This document shows positions 35,573-48,000 of a DNA stretch of 64,000 nucleotides, piece after piece. Origin of the DNA: Brachypodium distachyon (lineage: Eukaryota; Streptophyta; Magnoliopsida; Poales; Poaceae); contig NC_016133.3 of the NCBI RefSeq assembly GCF_000005505.3, positions 4,154,001-4,218,000 on the forward strand. Reading direction: 5' to 3'. The notes beneath the pieces are model-generated. The model saw only the letters and a program-made list of their open reading frames with translations, was not told the origin of the DNA and searched no databases. How positions within the stretch are numbered: position 1 is the stretch's first letter; each line of letters begins with the position of its first letter. A program made the position numbers and the translations under genes.

Positions 35573-38500
35573 TCACGCCGGCGTGAGCCCGTGCTTGAGC
35601 GCCGCCTTCCAGACGACGTCGATCCGGTCGACGTCCAGCGCGCCCACCTCGTGGTGCTCCCACCCTTCCAGGAAGTGCACCACGCCGCCGGCGTGGCACG
35701 CGTGCACCACCCCTCTCTCCATCGTGTACTGCGAACAACAGAACAAAGTGGAGAACGCCAATTCGCCGTCAGAAAGAATGTAAATAGGGCGACACGGAGA
35801 CACGGATCTCAGGCAATTGCTGCTGTCTGAGAGAGCTGTGTCATCTCAAGTACGGAGTACCTCGCAGGAGCCGAGGCCCTGGACGTCCTTGGGGAGCCTC
35901 ATGGCGGCGAGCTTGCCGTAGGTGCAGTCGCGGCGGAAGCCGATGATGGGCGGCACCACGAACTGGTGGAAGTGCGTCCCCGCCGGCGCCCACCGCTGCT
36001 CCCTCGGCGACAGCCACTTCCCCACGATCCACGTCTGCAGCAATTAACACGCACGTTTTTTTAAAATGTGCCGTCATGTGTGCAAGCAAAGCAGGGTACA
36101 GATTGGAGCACGAGGATGCATGAAGAACGCCGGTTAATTGTTCACCTTGCAGTTCTGCGCGGCCTGGTACTTGGTGACCTGCACGAGGTACTGCTGGAAC
36201 TCCGCCGGCGCCTCCCTCTGGATCTTCAGGAACCTCTCCGACGACATGGTCAGCATCTGAAACCCAAAATGCACAAAAAGAGAGTCAGCTTAACCTTGAC
36301 AGTTTACCATGTGGAGATGCAAATGTGGATTGTACCATGACTCTGATCTTTTTCCTGCAGAGGTAGAGGGCGATGGCTCGGCCGAGCTTGGAGGTGGCGC
36401 CGGTGAGGAACACGTCCTTGGCGTTGCTGGGGATCTCGTTCAGGATCACGGCGGCCGTCAGGGTGTTGCCGTGCACCACCCGCACCCTCAGCTCAGGGTG
36501 CTTGTCCACGAACAGGGTGCCGCCTCCGTTCAGCGCCTCATTCTGCCACCAAAATTAACAAAACCACAACAGATTAAGTCCGACCCTTTTTGTTTTCCTC
36601 ATCGATCACACACTTCTGAGAAAAAAAAATCGGTGGTAGGAATGTCAAGATCGGACAATTGTTCGGTTTGATTTATTATCCAAACAAACTGGTGCTGTTC
36701 CCGTGGAATTCCTGCACGGTGAACTATTTGAAACTGTGCAGATACAGTCATACGGAAGGCTGTCCCATACTGCCTGCCATTTCTTTTCTTTTTTTTAAAA
36801 ACACGGTACCGGCATACACTAACTCTTATGAATGCCCACAGCCGACGGTTTTCAAGAGATTGACGAATTACCGCTGGCTGTTAACGGTACGTCACCTGCC
36901 ATTTCTGTTCATGCAGCACAGGCGGGAGGGGCCTGGCCGAATCCACGCGGAGATCTTGGCAGGAACACATGCACCGGACCGGAGACCGGGCCACCATAGG
37001 CCGAATCACGCGCATCTGCTCTGCACGCCGTGGACCTCTCAATCTACAGTGCTTCTCCGTCCATCTATAGCATTATGCATGCACCAACTCGATGCCGAGC
37101 CTGGATTGGGCCACGAGGACAGTATAGTCACAGGCCGGTGCCGGCTAGACCGTGAGACCACCCGGCGATCTGATCGGGCAGGCCCACAATGCAGACGAAG
37201 ACGCAGTGCTGCCAACCGGCACATGGAAATGGCCAGGACAACTTGGCCACTTTTGCGGCCACCACTGCTCATGGCATTCTTGCGAAAGACACGGTAATAA
37301 TGGGGGGGGCTTGGCCGTTTGCTTCTGCCGACCTCTCGACTCGACCGTGTATACGCTTGTCCCATGCGACGCTTGTGTCGTCGCCGACTCTGGCCATTGC
37401 CTGCTACCTCTTCAATGCGCTCACATGCACGCAAGCCTCCCTCGTAGTATGATTGATGCATGATATCTACTGCTTGTAGCTGTTTTCGTACTCCCTCCGT
37501 CCCATAACACGAGACACACAAGCATCGCTACATTCTCAATTTGATTAATTAAATATGTATATTTATTAAAAAAAATACATCATTAGATTATTACCGAAAG
37601 AAGATATAGTTTTTAAATTATTTAATTTATATTTAGTTAGTTAAATTGATAATTTAGAAATGCGTGCGTGCCTCGTATTATGTAACTGAGGTAGTACAAA
37701 CTTGCACTAAACAGCAACAAGTATTTTAGTAACGAGGGAATAGCTACTACTGCCGGGCACTGTTGCTATACTGCTGCTAGATACTGACCAACTAGACGGC
37801 CGACGCACCCGCAAGAAAAAGAGGCATGGGTAGTTGTAGGCTTGTAACAAGAAGAGTACTCTAACAAGAAAAAGAGGAAGCGAAAAGAAGAAGAGAAAGG
37901 AATACTGTTTTCCTTCGCTAAGCATTAACGCTCCTGATCTCAACCAAACAAAAGCAGGAAGCACATGCCAGCTAGCTGCTAGCATATGCATATCCAAATT
38001 AAAAGAAAAGGAGCGAATGACTTGATCATGGTCACCTTGTTGAGTGCGGCGAGGCTGAGGACCTTGACGCCGATGCGGTCGGCGCGGAGCACGGCGAGCT
38101 CGATCTGGCGGTTGATGCCGTCCTTGGCGGCCGGGATGAAGTACTGGAAGCCGTGCCTGGGCACGGACCATGTCTGGTGGAGCCTGCCGCGGAGGTAGTA
38201 GAAGCTGACGAGGAAAGTCTTGGAGCAGCACCACATGAGCAGCATGTAGGCGACGGCCACGGGCCAGAATGGCAGCAGCACCAGGTGGTTGGCGAACGGC
38301 ACCGACGAGATGGACCGGAGCACGAACGGCACGTGCATCGACGACATGATGTCCACCACGTGCACCAGGAACACGAAGTCCGGCGCCCTCTCCTCCTTCC
38401 CTGGTTATGGCAGATCGATCAACAAAGACGGATCATGTTAATCAAGCTAAACGGGGCCAGCAGCACTTGCATACAGTTGCAAGCATATGCATCATTGATT

Positions 38501-40913
38501 TTCTCCAGTTCTTTCGTACTACACTATACACGTATACTGTGGAAGAATGAAGGTAATCAGTGTAGGGGCCGGACGGTCATGTAGTTTAATTGCGATGGAT
38601 GGATGTACCTAGGTAGGTCTCCTTCTGCAGCTCCCAGGACTTAGAGTTGAGGGTGCCGCCGAGGAGATCGTAGAGGGGCATGAACAGGCAGAAGTTGGAG
38701 TCCTTCTCCCTGTGGTGCAAGCTCAAGTACCTGCACATACAGAAAGAAAAGAAGTCATGGGTTAGCGTAAAATCCATGAAATTGCACGGCTGATAGCCTC
38801 ATTTGCCTACCGCTTGTTAACAACTAATAAGAAAGAGATAAAAAAACCCAAATGCAGATGAAAAAAACAGTGGCGGCAATAGCTTTACGGTTCTGACCAC
38901 TGACAGCGTCACATGTACCATACGGGAGGCGAGGAAGCGAACAAAAACGACTTCAACAAAAATCACCACACGTGAAGGATTTCTGCCTTTTACGCCGAAT
39001 AATTGGTGCTCGTGTCATGAAACTGTATTGGTGAAAAGGATATTTTCCACTCACGACGGGGTGTAGATGAGGTATCTGAGAGGGGGCAAAGCCTCAAAGA
39101 CCCTGTGCGAAATGACCTCCACGTTGCTGTATCCCATGCTCCGGAGATAGTCAAACGCGAGGAGGTAAACGTACACCAGGCCTATGGACCCGCTCCCCAT
39201 CAGGAAGGCCCCTGCCAGTGGGACCCCCGTCGTCAGCATCAGCAGCAGCGCCTCCAACGGTGTGCCGAATCCAGCTGCAACCAAACCAAACGCATCAATC
39301 AGAGATGGAAACTATTCTAGAAAATCAATGATGGAAACACTAGTGTTCTGTATACGTATAACTACTTGGTGCTGCCAAGTTACCAAGCATGCATGGTAAA
39401 TAATGATGCAGCAAAGATTTCTTCCAAAAAAAAATGCAGCAAAGATACCAGGATCAAGCGTGCGGTAGAGAAAGAATATTTCGGCATTAAAAGAAGCACA
39501 ATTTTGGGGGGCACTATTGTGTCTGGTACCTGTCACGGATCAGAAGAAAAAAAAAATGGCTGTGCTGTGATGCAGGACAACACATGCTTTGTCTCTTCTT
39601 TTTTCTGCTAGCTTGCTATCGCCTACTACTATAGTACTGTTTGGTTGCAGCTCTGTTTTTACTGTTGCGTACCTGTCAATGGCTGGGTGACACGGGAGGA
39701 GTGGTGGGCGGCGTGGTACTGGCGGAAGAGCGAGGCGCCGTGCAGTGCCCTGTGGGCCAAGTAAAACACGGGCTCTGAGAAGCCCACATGCAGCAGCAGA
39801 ACGATGGCCAGCCCTCGCGGGTCCCACAGCGAGAGATGCTTCGGGCCCGGGAGCAGCGGGCCGTTGACCACCACGGCACCAATCAGCGTCTGGAGCAGCA
39901 GGAAGTTATCCCTGGAGGTGGGTCCGGCCAAGGAAAAAATTACTCATTCCTGTGAGAATAAAAATAGCACGGAAAAAAAAAACTACTGGATTTGAAGTTC
40001 TTGGAAAAGAAAACTAGTGTCGTTGTCACAAAAGATTTTTCGTCTTCCGATAACAGCTGACCATATATATAAAGTGGATGTTTTTGTGCGTGAGATGATA
40101 CATGGCTGAAAAGGAGAGGGGGCTAGGAGCCTAGGAGAACGTCATGGCGGTTTGAGTGATGCGGGCAATGAGCAAAGCCATTTTCCGGACGTGTTGGAAA
40201 ATCTCAATCTCTCTTTTGGCTTGACGAACATACAGACGGAGTATAGCTAGCTAAGCTAGATGTACGTAACAAAACATTCGCGGTCGGCTTATGCAAAAAA
40301 TGAAACGGAAAGAAAGCCCAATCTCGTTGCATTCAATGAAGGAACTATGCTACTCCTAGCTAAGCATTAAAATTAAGCTTCGAGTTACGCCTAAATTGCT
40401 TCTTACTTCGGCCTACTACACGCCCTTGGCGTTGAAGCAGCAGCTACAGACCTCCCAAAAGGAACTTCGCACAGAAGCTATACCTTTCTGTGTGCTTAAT
40501 TAGTTGCTTACCAGTCCCACTCGAGGTCGACCTGTCGGAAGTCGACGCCGTCGGGGACGACGCGGCGGCGGCGGGTGAGGAAGAGCATGCTGCTGTACGA
40601 GTACCAGAACTGGTACGTCAGCCCGCGGGCCCAGAACAGGGCCAGCAGGTGCAGCCACCACGAGTCCACCGGCAGCACCGCGCCGCCGCCCTGCTTCCCC
40701 CTCCACTCCTGCGCCGCCTTCCACGCCAACGGCGCCAGCAAGAAGTACTGCAAACATCCATCCATCAACCACAAAAATATATCCATGCACGACATATGAG
40801 AAAACATCAACAAAAAGAAACTCGCGGGAATTAATGAATCCAAGGAAATTAAGCAAGCGTGCCTTGTATACGCCCAGGCTCGCCCATGGCCAGGAGGAGA
40901 GAGCGGGCGCCAT
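35573..40913 (-). CDS. CER3: CER3/WAX2/GLOSSY1-type wax biosynthesis protein
   Basis: In Arabidopsis, CER3 works with CER1 at the ER to make very-long-chain alkanes for cuticular wax; maize GLOSSY1 is the grass counterpart. Exons are 40863-40913, 40512-40747, 39673-39911, 39055-39274, 38609-38730, 38036-38400, 36336-36542, 36146-36256, 35861-36034 and 35573-35728 (626 residues, close to the family length). The N-terminal half has hydrophobic membrane segments and the hydroxylase-type histidine clusters HRALH (149-153) and HAAHH (162-166). The third cluster reads YLSLHH, with Leu251 where CER1 and CER3 have His. The C-terminal WAX2 domain is well conserved ([57 protein letters not shown]). WAX2-type rather than CER1-type is clear from this C-terminus. 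Intron 1 needs a GC donor. Confidence 0.94.
37491..37694. mobile_element. Stowaway-like MITE in CER3 intron 6
   Basis: CTCCCTCCGTCCCATAACACGAG and the inverted CTCGTATTATGTAACTGAGGTAG form the ends, with TA on both sides. Confidence 0.8.
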
Positions 40914-42451
40914 GGCCGCCGGGGCTCCCTCGTGAGCCGGACGGAGCTCGGTGGAGAAGAAAGGGAGAGAGCGAGCGACCGAGGATTAGCTTTCAATGAT
41001 TTGTCGGAGTCTCTCTCGGCTCACGTCTGGTCTCCTGCGTGGGCTGTGGGGGCTTGGGATGCCCGTGCCTCTGTACTATAAAGAGGAGGCCGGACTAGTG
41101 GGCCGGGATCTAACCCAAGGGTAACTGGGGCCCACCTGTACATGTAACTGCGGAAGGGTCTGCCACGCGTATCGGCGCTACGAGGGGCAAGATTAGCAGT
41201 ACGAGTAGTGGGTGGCCGATAGATGGATCGATCCACGCGACGGGTTCATCTCTACTGTAGCGATCAAACGAGGAGGATTAATTAAGTGGAGTCAACACGT
41301 TGCCGTCAAAGAAAATAGTAAGACTGTCAACTCGTACGTAGTTTCAGAAGAAGAGCACAGACAAACACGTGGATATAACTCCAACCTGTGATCTTTTGTG
41401 TGCCTAAACATAGGGATTAATTGCGAAATTCACATTCTGGCCGCCCAGCCACCCGAGCTACTCTCTCCATCTCTCTTGTGCTCTCCCGAACCATTCGTTC
41501 TCCCGGGAGTGGGACCAAGAGAGAGAGAGATAGGCGTCGCTGCACTTGGTGCGTTCTGCCTGTGTGCGTAGGCGCCGTCGATGAAAAACGAGCTTTGCTG
41601 TTAAAACGTTGTCCGTGACTCCATGTACATTTGGTCTTTTGGCGCGCGCGCCGGCAAGGCAAGGCAGTGATTGTCTGATTGGTAGGAGGAGGAAGAGAAG
41701 AGCGGCAGCCCCTAGCTGAATGACCAACAGTGCCGCTCTGGACAGCAAGGACGCGATTCCTGACGAATCGAGCCCGGCCGGTAGCATCTAGGCTTGGGTA
41801 CGGCGCCTGTCGCCGCCGCAAATGAATTGGCCGGCGCCTCATGCATGCATAGTTGGCTAGTTGAGGCTCGTCGTCATGCGTGTAGTCCGGCCTGTACTCG
41901 TGTCATACGGGAGCCCGGGAGATCGATGGCCCAGCTGGTACTGTAGGAACAGGATCGATCGAGTTCGCCTGCATATGGTGCCACGATCCTCTCTGCTCTT
42001 TGTCTCCCTCCTGGCCAGGATCGATGTACGCTTGGTTCCATCAGCAGGGCTAAGTGGTATAAAGGCGAGCGATAGGGGCCGGATGATGCCGATCTGTCTG
42101 GTGATTTGTGATAGGATCGGAGCCATCGGGCCGGTCTCTCTGCCTGTCTGGTTGCACGAGAGCACACTCATGTGACGGGTGGTGGTATGAGCTGGCGTTT
42201 GATGATTGTGATTTTCGGTCGTAATAGTAGGTTATCAACGATAAATAAGAAGGGACCTGTACGTGCCTCCGTTCTAAAATTGACGGGCATCCGTCAAGGT
42301 TTCCCAGTTTCTAATGGTTGGTCAAACAAAAACAACAGAAGTCCTTAATAAGTCTTGTCATGAAAAATGTTTCATTATCCTAACATTTTAAAATTATGTG
42401 CTAACGTTTTTCATCGGCAGATTTTCTTTTGTAGATGTAGGTTACTACGTA

Positions 42452-42572
42452 CTTCCTCCGTTTAACAGAAAATGTCTCAAATTTGACTAAATTTGGATGC
42501 ATCTATACACTAAGTCATGTCTAGATACATCTAAATTTTGTCAAACTTGAGACGTTTATTGGACGGAGGGAA
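42452..42572. mobile_element. Stowaway-like MITE
   Basis: CTTCCTCCGTTTAACAGAAAATGTCTCAAATTTGAC pairs with the inverted GTCAAACTTGAGACGTTTATTGGACGGAGGG arm, TA-flanked. Confidence 0.8.
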
Positions 42573-43243
42573 TACTATGTTTCAGATTTGAAGGGGGTGC
42601 TATGCATTTCGGAACGGAAGAGGTGCTGCAATCAATATACAGTACGGGGCAACTTTGCAAGACTTGTTTCTATATCTATCCTGTGATCTAAATTCTTGGC
42701 CAGTCAAATTGACCGCATCAGTGTCGCGTTCGTGGCTTCGTGGACAGGCGAGCAAGTTCACTTTACCGATGTTCATAAAAAAATAAATGTATCTATTTTT
42801 ATAAACTGTCTACATACATCTAATATTTTGAATAAGAATTATGAAATGGGAGGAATACGGCTGTACGCCATGCCGCCGTCAAGCTAGAACTGAACATACG
42901 CTCAGGTAGTTCAGTCATCCCCACACCTGTGTCCTCGACCGTCTCGGGGCGCGTGCGTAAGCAGATGGACTCCTCGATCTCTTTGCTCCTGAAAAGCACA
43001 ACAAGAGGCTGCCCGGCCGCCTCTTTGCGTGATGTGGTTGTGGAGCGAGACAGCGAGCCCGCCGATACGACGACAACAAAGGCGTGTGTGGGAGGAGAAA
43101 ATCGACGGTTTGGCTGGGCCACAAAATTAGGCTTCTAGATCTGACGATGAAAATGATAAAGTTGCTTACATGGAACCTGGGCCGATTCTTCTAATTTGAA
43201 GAGCAGACTTTTCTATTCTGTTGGCCGAAAAGGCAAGAGGGAT

Positions 43244-43248
43244 AAAAA
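43244..43248 (-). terminator. Pol III terminator of tRNA-Glu
   Basis: The transcript strand carries a run of five T three bases after the discriminator of the tRNA, as expected for RNA polymerase III termination. Confidence 0.75.
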
Positions 43249-43250
43249 GA

Positions 43251-43323
43251 TTCCGTCGCCGGGACTTGAACCCGGGTCTCTCGGGTGAGAGCCGAGTATC
43301 CTAACCACCTAGACTACGACGGA
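43251..43323 (-). tRNA. tRNA-Glu (anticodon CTC)
   Basis: Read on the minus strand, the 5' TCCGTCG (43323-43317) pairs fully with CGACGGA, and an A discriminator sits at 43251. The anticodon stem CTCGG/CCGAG carries loop CTCTCAC, giving anticodon CTC. The D-arm TAGTCTAGGTGG fits the internal A box and GGTTCAAGTCC fits the B box. There is no intron. It is 73 nt and a nuclear-type plant gene. Confidence 0.96.
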
Positions 43324-45000
43324 TTATGTAGTAAAATTTGCAGGATAATATTAAAGTTATGTTAATCCGTAGTACTCCGTAGAACAGTTTTCCTGATGGG
43401 ATTGTCCGTTTAAATATCTGCATGCATGGGTCAGTTTAAACGGGTCGATCTCATCAGGACGCACGCACGTACGCTAGCTCCACTTTCTGGACACGTATAC
43501 GTATTTCCTCAACTTGAACTACACGTCATTAGTACAGTACAGTACTCCACTGCGGAGTATCTGAAACCTTTGCGTACGTACGTACGTGCGGATCACATGG
43601 TTCTTGGGTGTGCAATGATATTCCTTTAGCACCGACGGCTACAGTGCAATGCACTGCACATCTAGAAGAGCCTGGAACTAACCAGCTATTTCTCTCTCCG
43701 TGGAGAGGAGAAGAACGGTATCAGTCGCGATAAAGTGCGCGGAACTTCTTTTGAAGACAATATCACTGAATCATCCACCCATGACAATCGCACATGTGAC
43801 ATGTCGTCATAACCAAATCGAGCTAGAATCCGTTTGCGATTTCAGTGACTGGCCCGGCCGAACATGGCACGACACACACATGCATGGATATGACCCGGTT
43901 CGTCGATCGATGGGTGCTGTGGAGAATCCACGCATGATCCATGTCACGTTCTTTGGTGCTCACGGTTTGCATGGAAAAATAACAAGGCGATCGGCCGGCC
44001 TTCCCGTGATCTGCCCTGCCGTCCGTGAAACGCAGGACTGCAGGAGGCAGGGCGCCAGGGGGGCAACGGAAAGCGGGTCGTCCTTTACGTTGATTGCGGC
44101 GTCCGTTCACTGCACCGATCGCGTCCGCTTCTCCAAAGATCACTACAGTGCGCGCGCGGCGGGCTGCTCATCGCGATCGATCGATAGTTCGATACTCCTA
44201 AAGCCTAAAGGCCGGCGCGTGTGCGTGGTCGTGAACTCTGCTGTTCTTTCTTTCTTCGCCTGTGATCACAACGACTTGGCCATAAACATTTTTATCTCCA
44301 AATTCAGGCATCGACATCTAAAGTATGCGGCTATTTCTAAATCGTCTGTTTTTTAGGACGTTTCAGAATCCTTGGATTAAGATCTGAGGATCATCCTCAT
44401 TCTCTGATCTCCCACTTATTATCGTTTGGATCAAAAATTCGATCGCTAACATGTCGACTGATTTCTGACTTAAAAAAACAGACGGCTTGTCAGTAGCAAA
44501 ACGGATATTTAAAACATTTTATTACGTCGTTGATTGTACTCCGTATATATTGTTTCCAAAACCCACTACGATCAAAAGGTTGTTCTATTTCTTTCTCTGC
44601 AAAGAAACAGAAAACAGAAAAAGAACGAATCAAATACCCGTGCATGCGGTGCGGCCGCGGAGTTCCGGATCCGATATAAATATCTCGCCGGCCTCCGCCC
44701 GTATTCTCCCCACCGGCCAACTGCTAGCTCCACCCGGCCCGCCTTTTCTTCCCTCACGAGAAAGAAAGCCCGAGTCGGAGAAGGAGATCCATCTCTCTAG
44801 CTCCCTCCCTCCCTCCGCGCCTTGATAATTTCTTCCCACGCCACGATCGAGCCATGGTTCGCCGAACGAGGAGGGTCCTGCCAGATCCCCGCAATCCCGA
44901 GCCCAATTAGTCGGGCCGGCCGTTCAGCTTGATTATCCAGGGTTCCTTCGTTCGTTCCGATCGACCGGCGGATCGAGGTTGCTGCTGGTGATTCGGCGCC
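43324..45000. other. Intergenic, kinase promoter
   Basis: Mostly unique sequence without a gene. A GC-rich 5' leader with CT-rich tracts precedes the kinase start. Confidence 0.6.
44675..44682 (+). promoter_or_regulatory. Putative TATA box of the GCK-type kinase
   Basis: TATAAATA lies 319 bp upstream of the start codon. It is followed by a CTCC-rich tract typical of grass 5' UTRs. Assignment rests on motif and position only. Confidence 0.45.
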
Positions 45001-48000
45001 ATGGGGTCCAAGGAGAAGGGGAGCAAGCAGCGGGGAGGAGGGGCGTCGTCGCCGAGGGCCAGGAAGGGCGAGTTCCCCATCCGCGCGGCCGACTACGAGC
45101 TGCTCGAGCCCATCGGCGACGGCGCCACCGCCGTCGTCCGCCGCGCCCGCTGCCTGCCCCTCGGCGGCGAGGTCGTCGCCGTCAAGATCATGAACATGGC
45201 GCTGCGCTCCGAGGCCGACGTGGTATGCACATCGCCCTAGCTAGCTCCTTTCGATCGATCCCCCCTGCACCAGCTGATTTCCATAACCTCGATCGATCCG
45301 AATTCTGCTCGCGACGTGCAGAACAATGCGGCGGAGGAGGTGAAGACCATGATCCTGACGGACCACCCCAACCTGCTCGGCGCCTACTGCTCCTTCACGG
45401 AGGGCGAGAACCTGTGGATCGTCATGCCCTACATGGCCGGAGGGTCGTGCTTCCACCTGATGAAATCCTCCTTCCCCAAAGGCTTCGAGGACGAGCGGTT
45501 CATCGCCTTCGTGCTGCGCGAGACGCTGAGGGGCCTGCAGTACCTGCATGGCAAAGGACACATACACCGCGATGTCAAGGCATACACATATCTGTGATCC
45601 TTTATTAATTTCTCTCTCCATCAGCAATAAAATATGTGAATTCGCTCGGTTTATTAACGTCGTCTTGTTTTGTGGATGAACGCACAGTCTGGGAACATAC
45701 TGCTTGATCAATACAAAGGAGTCAAGCTTGCCGATTTCGGAATTAGTGCCAGCGTTTACGACTCGATGATCAACAGGAACGGCAAAAGGCACACCCTTGT
45801 AGGAACGCCCTGCTGGTAATTATGCATTCAAGCGTGTAATAAACCGTGAATGATTGACTATATTGGACTAATTTAATGTCCTATTTGTTCTTCAAGGATG
45901 GCACCAGAAGTGATGGAGCAAAAGGAATACGATTTCAAGTATATATTTACTTGAGTTCTTTTCCGTCGTGTTGTCAATTGAGCATCATATACAAATCTTT
46001 ACATTGATCGCTTGCTTAATCGAATATGCAAATCTGTAAATCGATCATTTGCTTAATCGAACATACGAATCTCTTAATCAATCGCTTGCTTAACTGAACA
46101 TACATAACAACTGCAGGGCAGACATTTGGTCTTTTGGGATCACTGCACTTGAACTTGCTAATGGTCATGCTCCGTTTTCTAGTCAACCTCCAGCAAAGGT
46201 TTTAGTTACCTTCATCAGTATATCCAGCCTTATCAGGATGTTTTCGTTATGAGAAGTTACTGAGGTTTCTCAAATGATATAATCTGTAGGTCTTTCTCAT
46301 GACGTTGCAGCATGCACCCCCATCACTTCATAACACAAAGGATAAGAAGTTTTCAAATGTATTCATCTTAATTTATATGGTCTTCTAGATAAAGTACACA
46401 CAGGGTACTCGATCATACACACATATGGCTATGCTGATTCATTTCTACTGCTTCTGTAGTCTTTTAAGCGAATGATTGGTGCATGTTTAATAAAGGATCC
46501 ATCCAAGAGGCCAACTGCACAAATGTTACTGGAACTTCCGTTTTTCAAGAAAGTGAAATCTGAGGATAATTATGTAAAATGCATGCTAAATAAAGTGCCG
46601 TCTTTGGTTGCTCGGATGCAAACTATAACGGTACGAAGCTTTTGCATTTCACTTCTATTTACCATTTAAAAATAAGCAAGTGTATATAGTGCTGTAATAT
46701 GCTGCCAATTATTTTGAGCAGGAGAATGAAGCAAAGATGCAAGCAGACAAGAAACCCCATGATAAAATCAAAGAGAAGACATCACATGTCAGTATTGCTA
46801 AAACTAATCTCTTTAAGATTGATTCAAATAGTGTCCACTCAATACTTCCTTGTATCATTGTATATATATGGTAGTAATATAAATTGATGTACCATCTTAT
46901 AAGCACTTATTTAAAATTAAAATCTCAAGTTTGTGAACATGCAGGAGGAATATTTCAAAGGTGTTAGTCAGTGGGACTTTGATATTGAAGACTTAAAAGC
47001 ACAAGCTACGTTGGTATGAATTTGTATACAATAGAATGTTGATAAGACTTATGCAGGTTAAATTTCATGCAATTATGTTTTGATTCACTTAAAAGCACAA
47101 GCTACGTTGGTATGAATTTGTATACAATAGAATGTTGATAAGACTTATGCAGGTTAAATTTCATGCAATTATGTTTTGATTCATTCGTAGTACTCTGATG
47201 AGAATGATAGTGATGAAGAAGAGTACTTGCGTTTTCTCTTTGAACTTGATACCGTGGATGAAACTGTTCCACTCCAAGATGTTCAGCCACGTAAATGCTT
47301 GAATGATGATAAGAAGGTAATTATTATTCTATATGTTAGTGTTATAGTTAACCTTGTTATGTTTCATTTGTTTCATTAACATTTAATGCTGCATGTTCAG
47401 ATTATAGGTGATGAAATCGCACCAAAACCAAAATCAACAAATCCAATACAGATAACTCAAAGGTTCGGACGCATAACTTAATTTCTCAATATAATAGTAC
47501 TCCCCTGGTCCATTTATAAATATAGGTGTATTTGCACTATGCAAGTCAAAGCTTTTACCACATGTTTTTGTATAATATTTTTTAATAAGTTATGGTGTCA
47601 ACGTTTCATAATGCAAATATAGTTGAATTAGTTGTTTGTCAAAGCTGAACTTCACGATTAAAATGCACATTGCACTAGCTTTTAAAATGATGGAATGTTG
47701 TTCTAAGCGAGTTCATGTGGTTCTCCTTTCACTAGTAGTTTTAGGTTTATATCACAAGATTATATTCCTGGTTGAATATCACTTGTAGAGTTGCATTATG
47801 AGAACTGAATATACTCACCTGACTTAATAATATGCACTGGTCTAATTACACTACTGCAAAAGTATGTCTAATTACTCTTCTTATCTTATCTTGGATGTAT
47901 GTGATTCTACAAATGGTTCTGGAACGGCAACCTATCATATTTTCTTATACTCGAAGTTATCTAATGCTAATTTTCTGCGCGAACATAAAACTACATAAGT

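Larger units (their letters stand above)
40914..43250. other. Intergenic, CER3 promoter side
   Basis: The CER3 5' UTR and promoter should occupy the first several hundred bases; I can see no convincing TATA box on the minus strand. A Stowaway MITE lies at 42452-42572. No gene is visible. Confidence 0.6.

Noticed and set aside
47503..47700. CTCCCCTGGTCCATTTATAAATA, another Stowaway-like end in kinase intron 11
   Set aside because: The matching right terminus is not visible, so I did not list it as an element.
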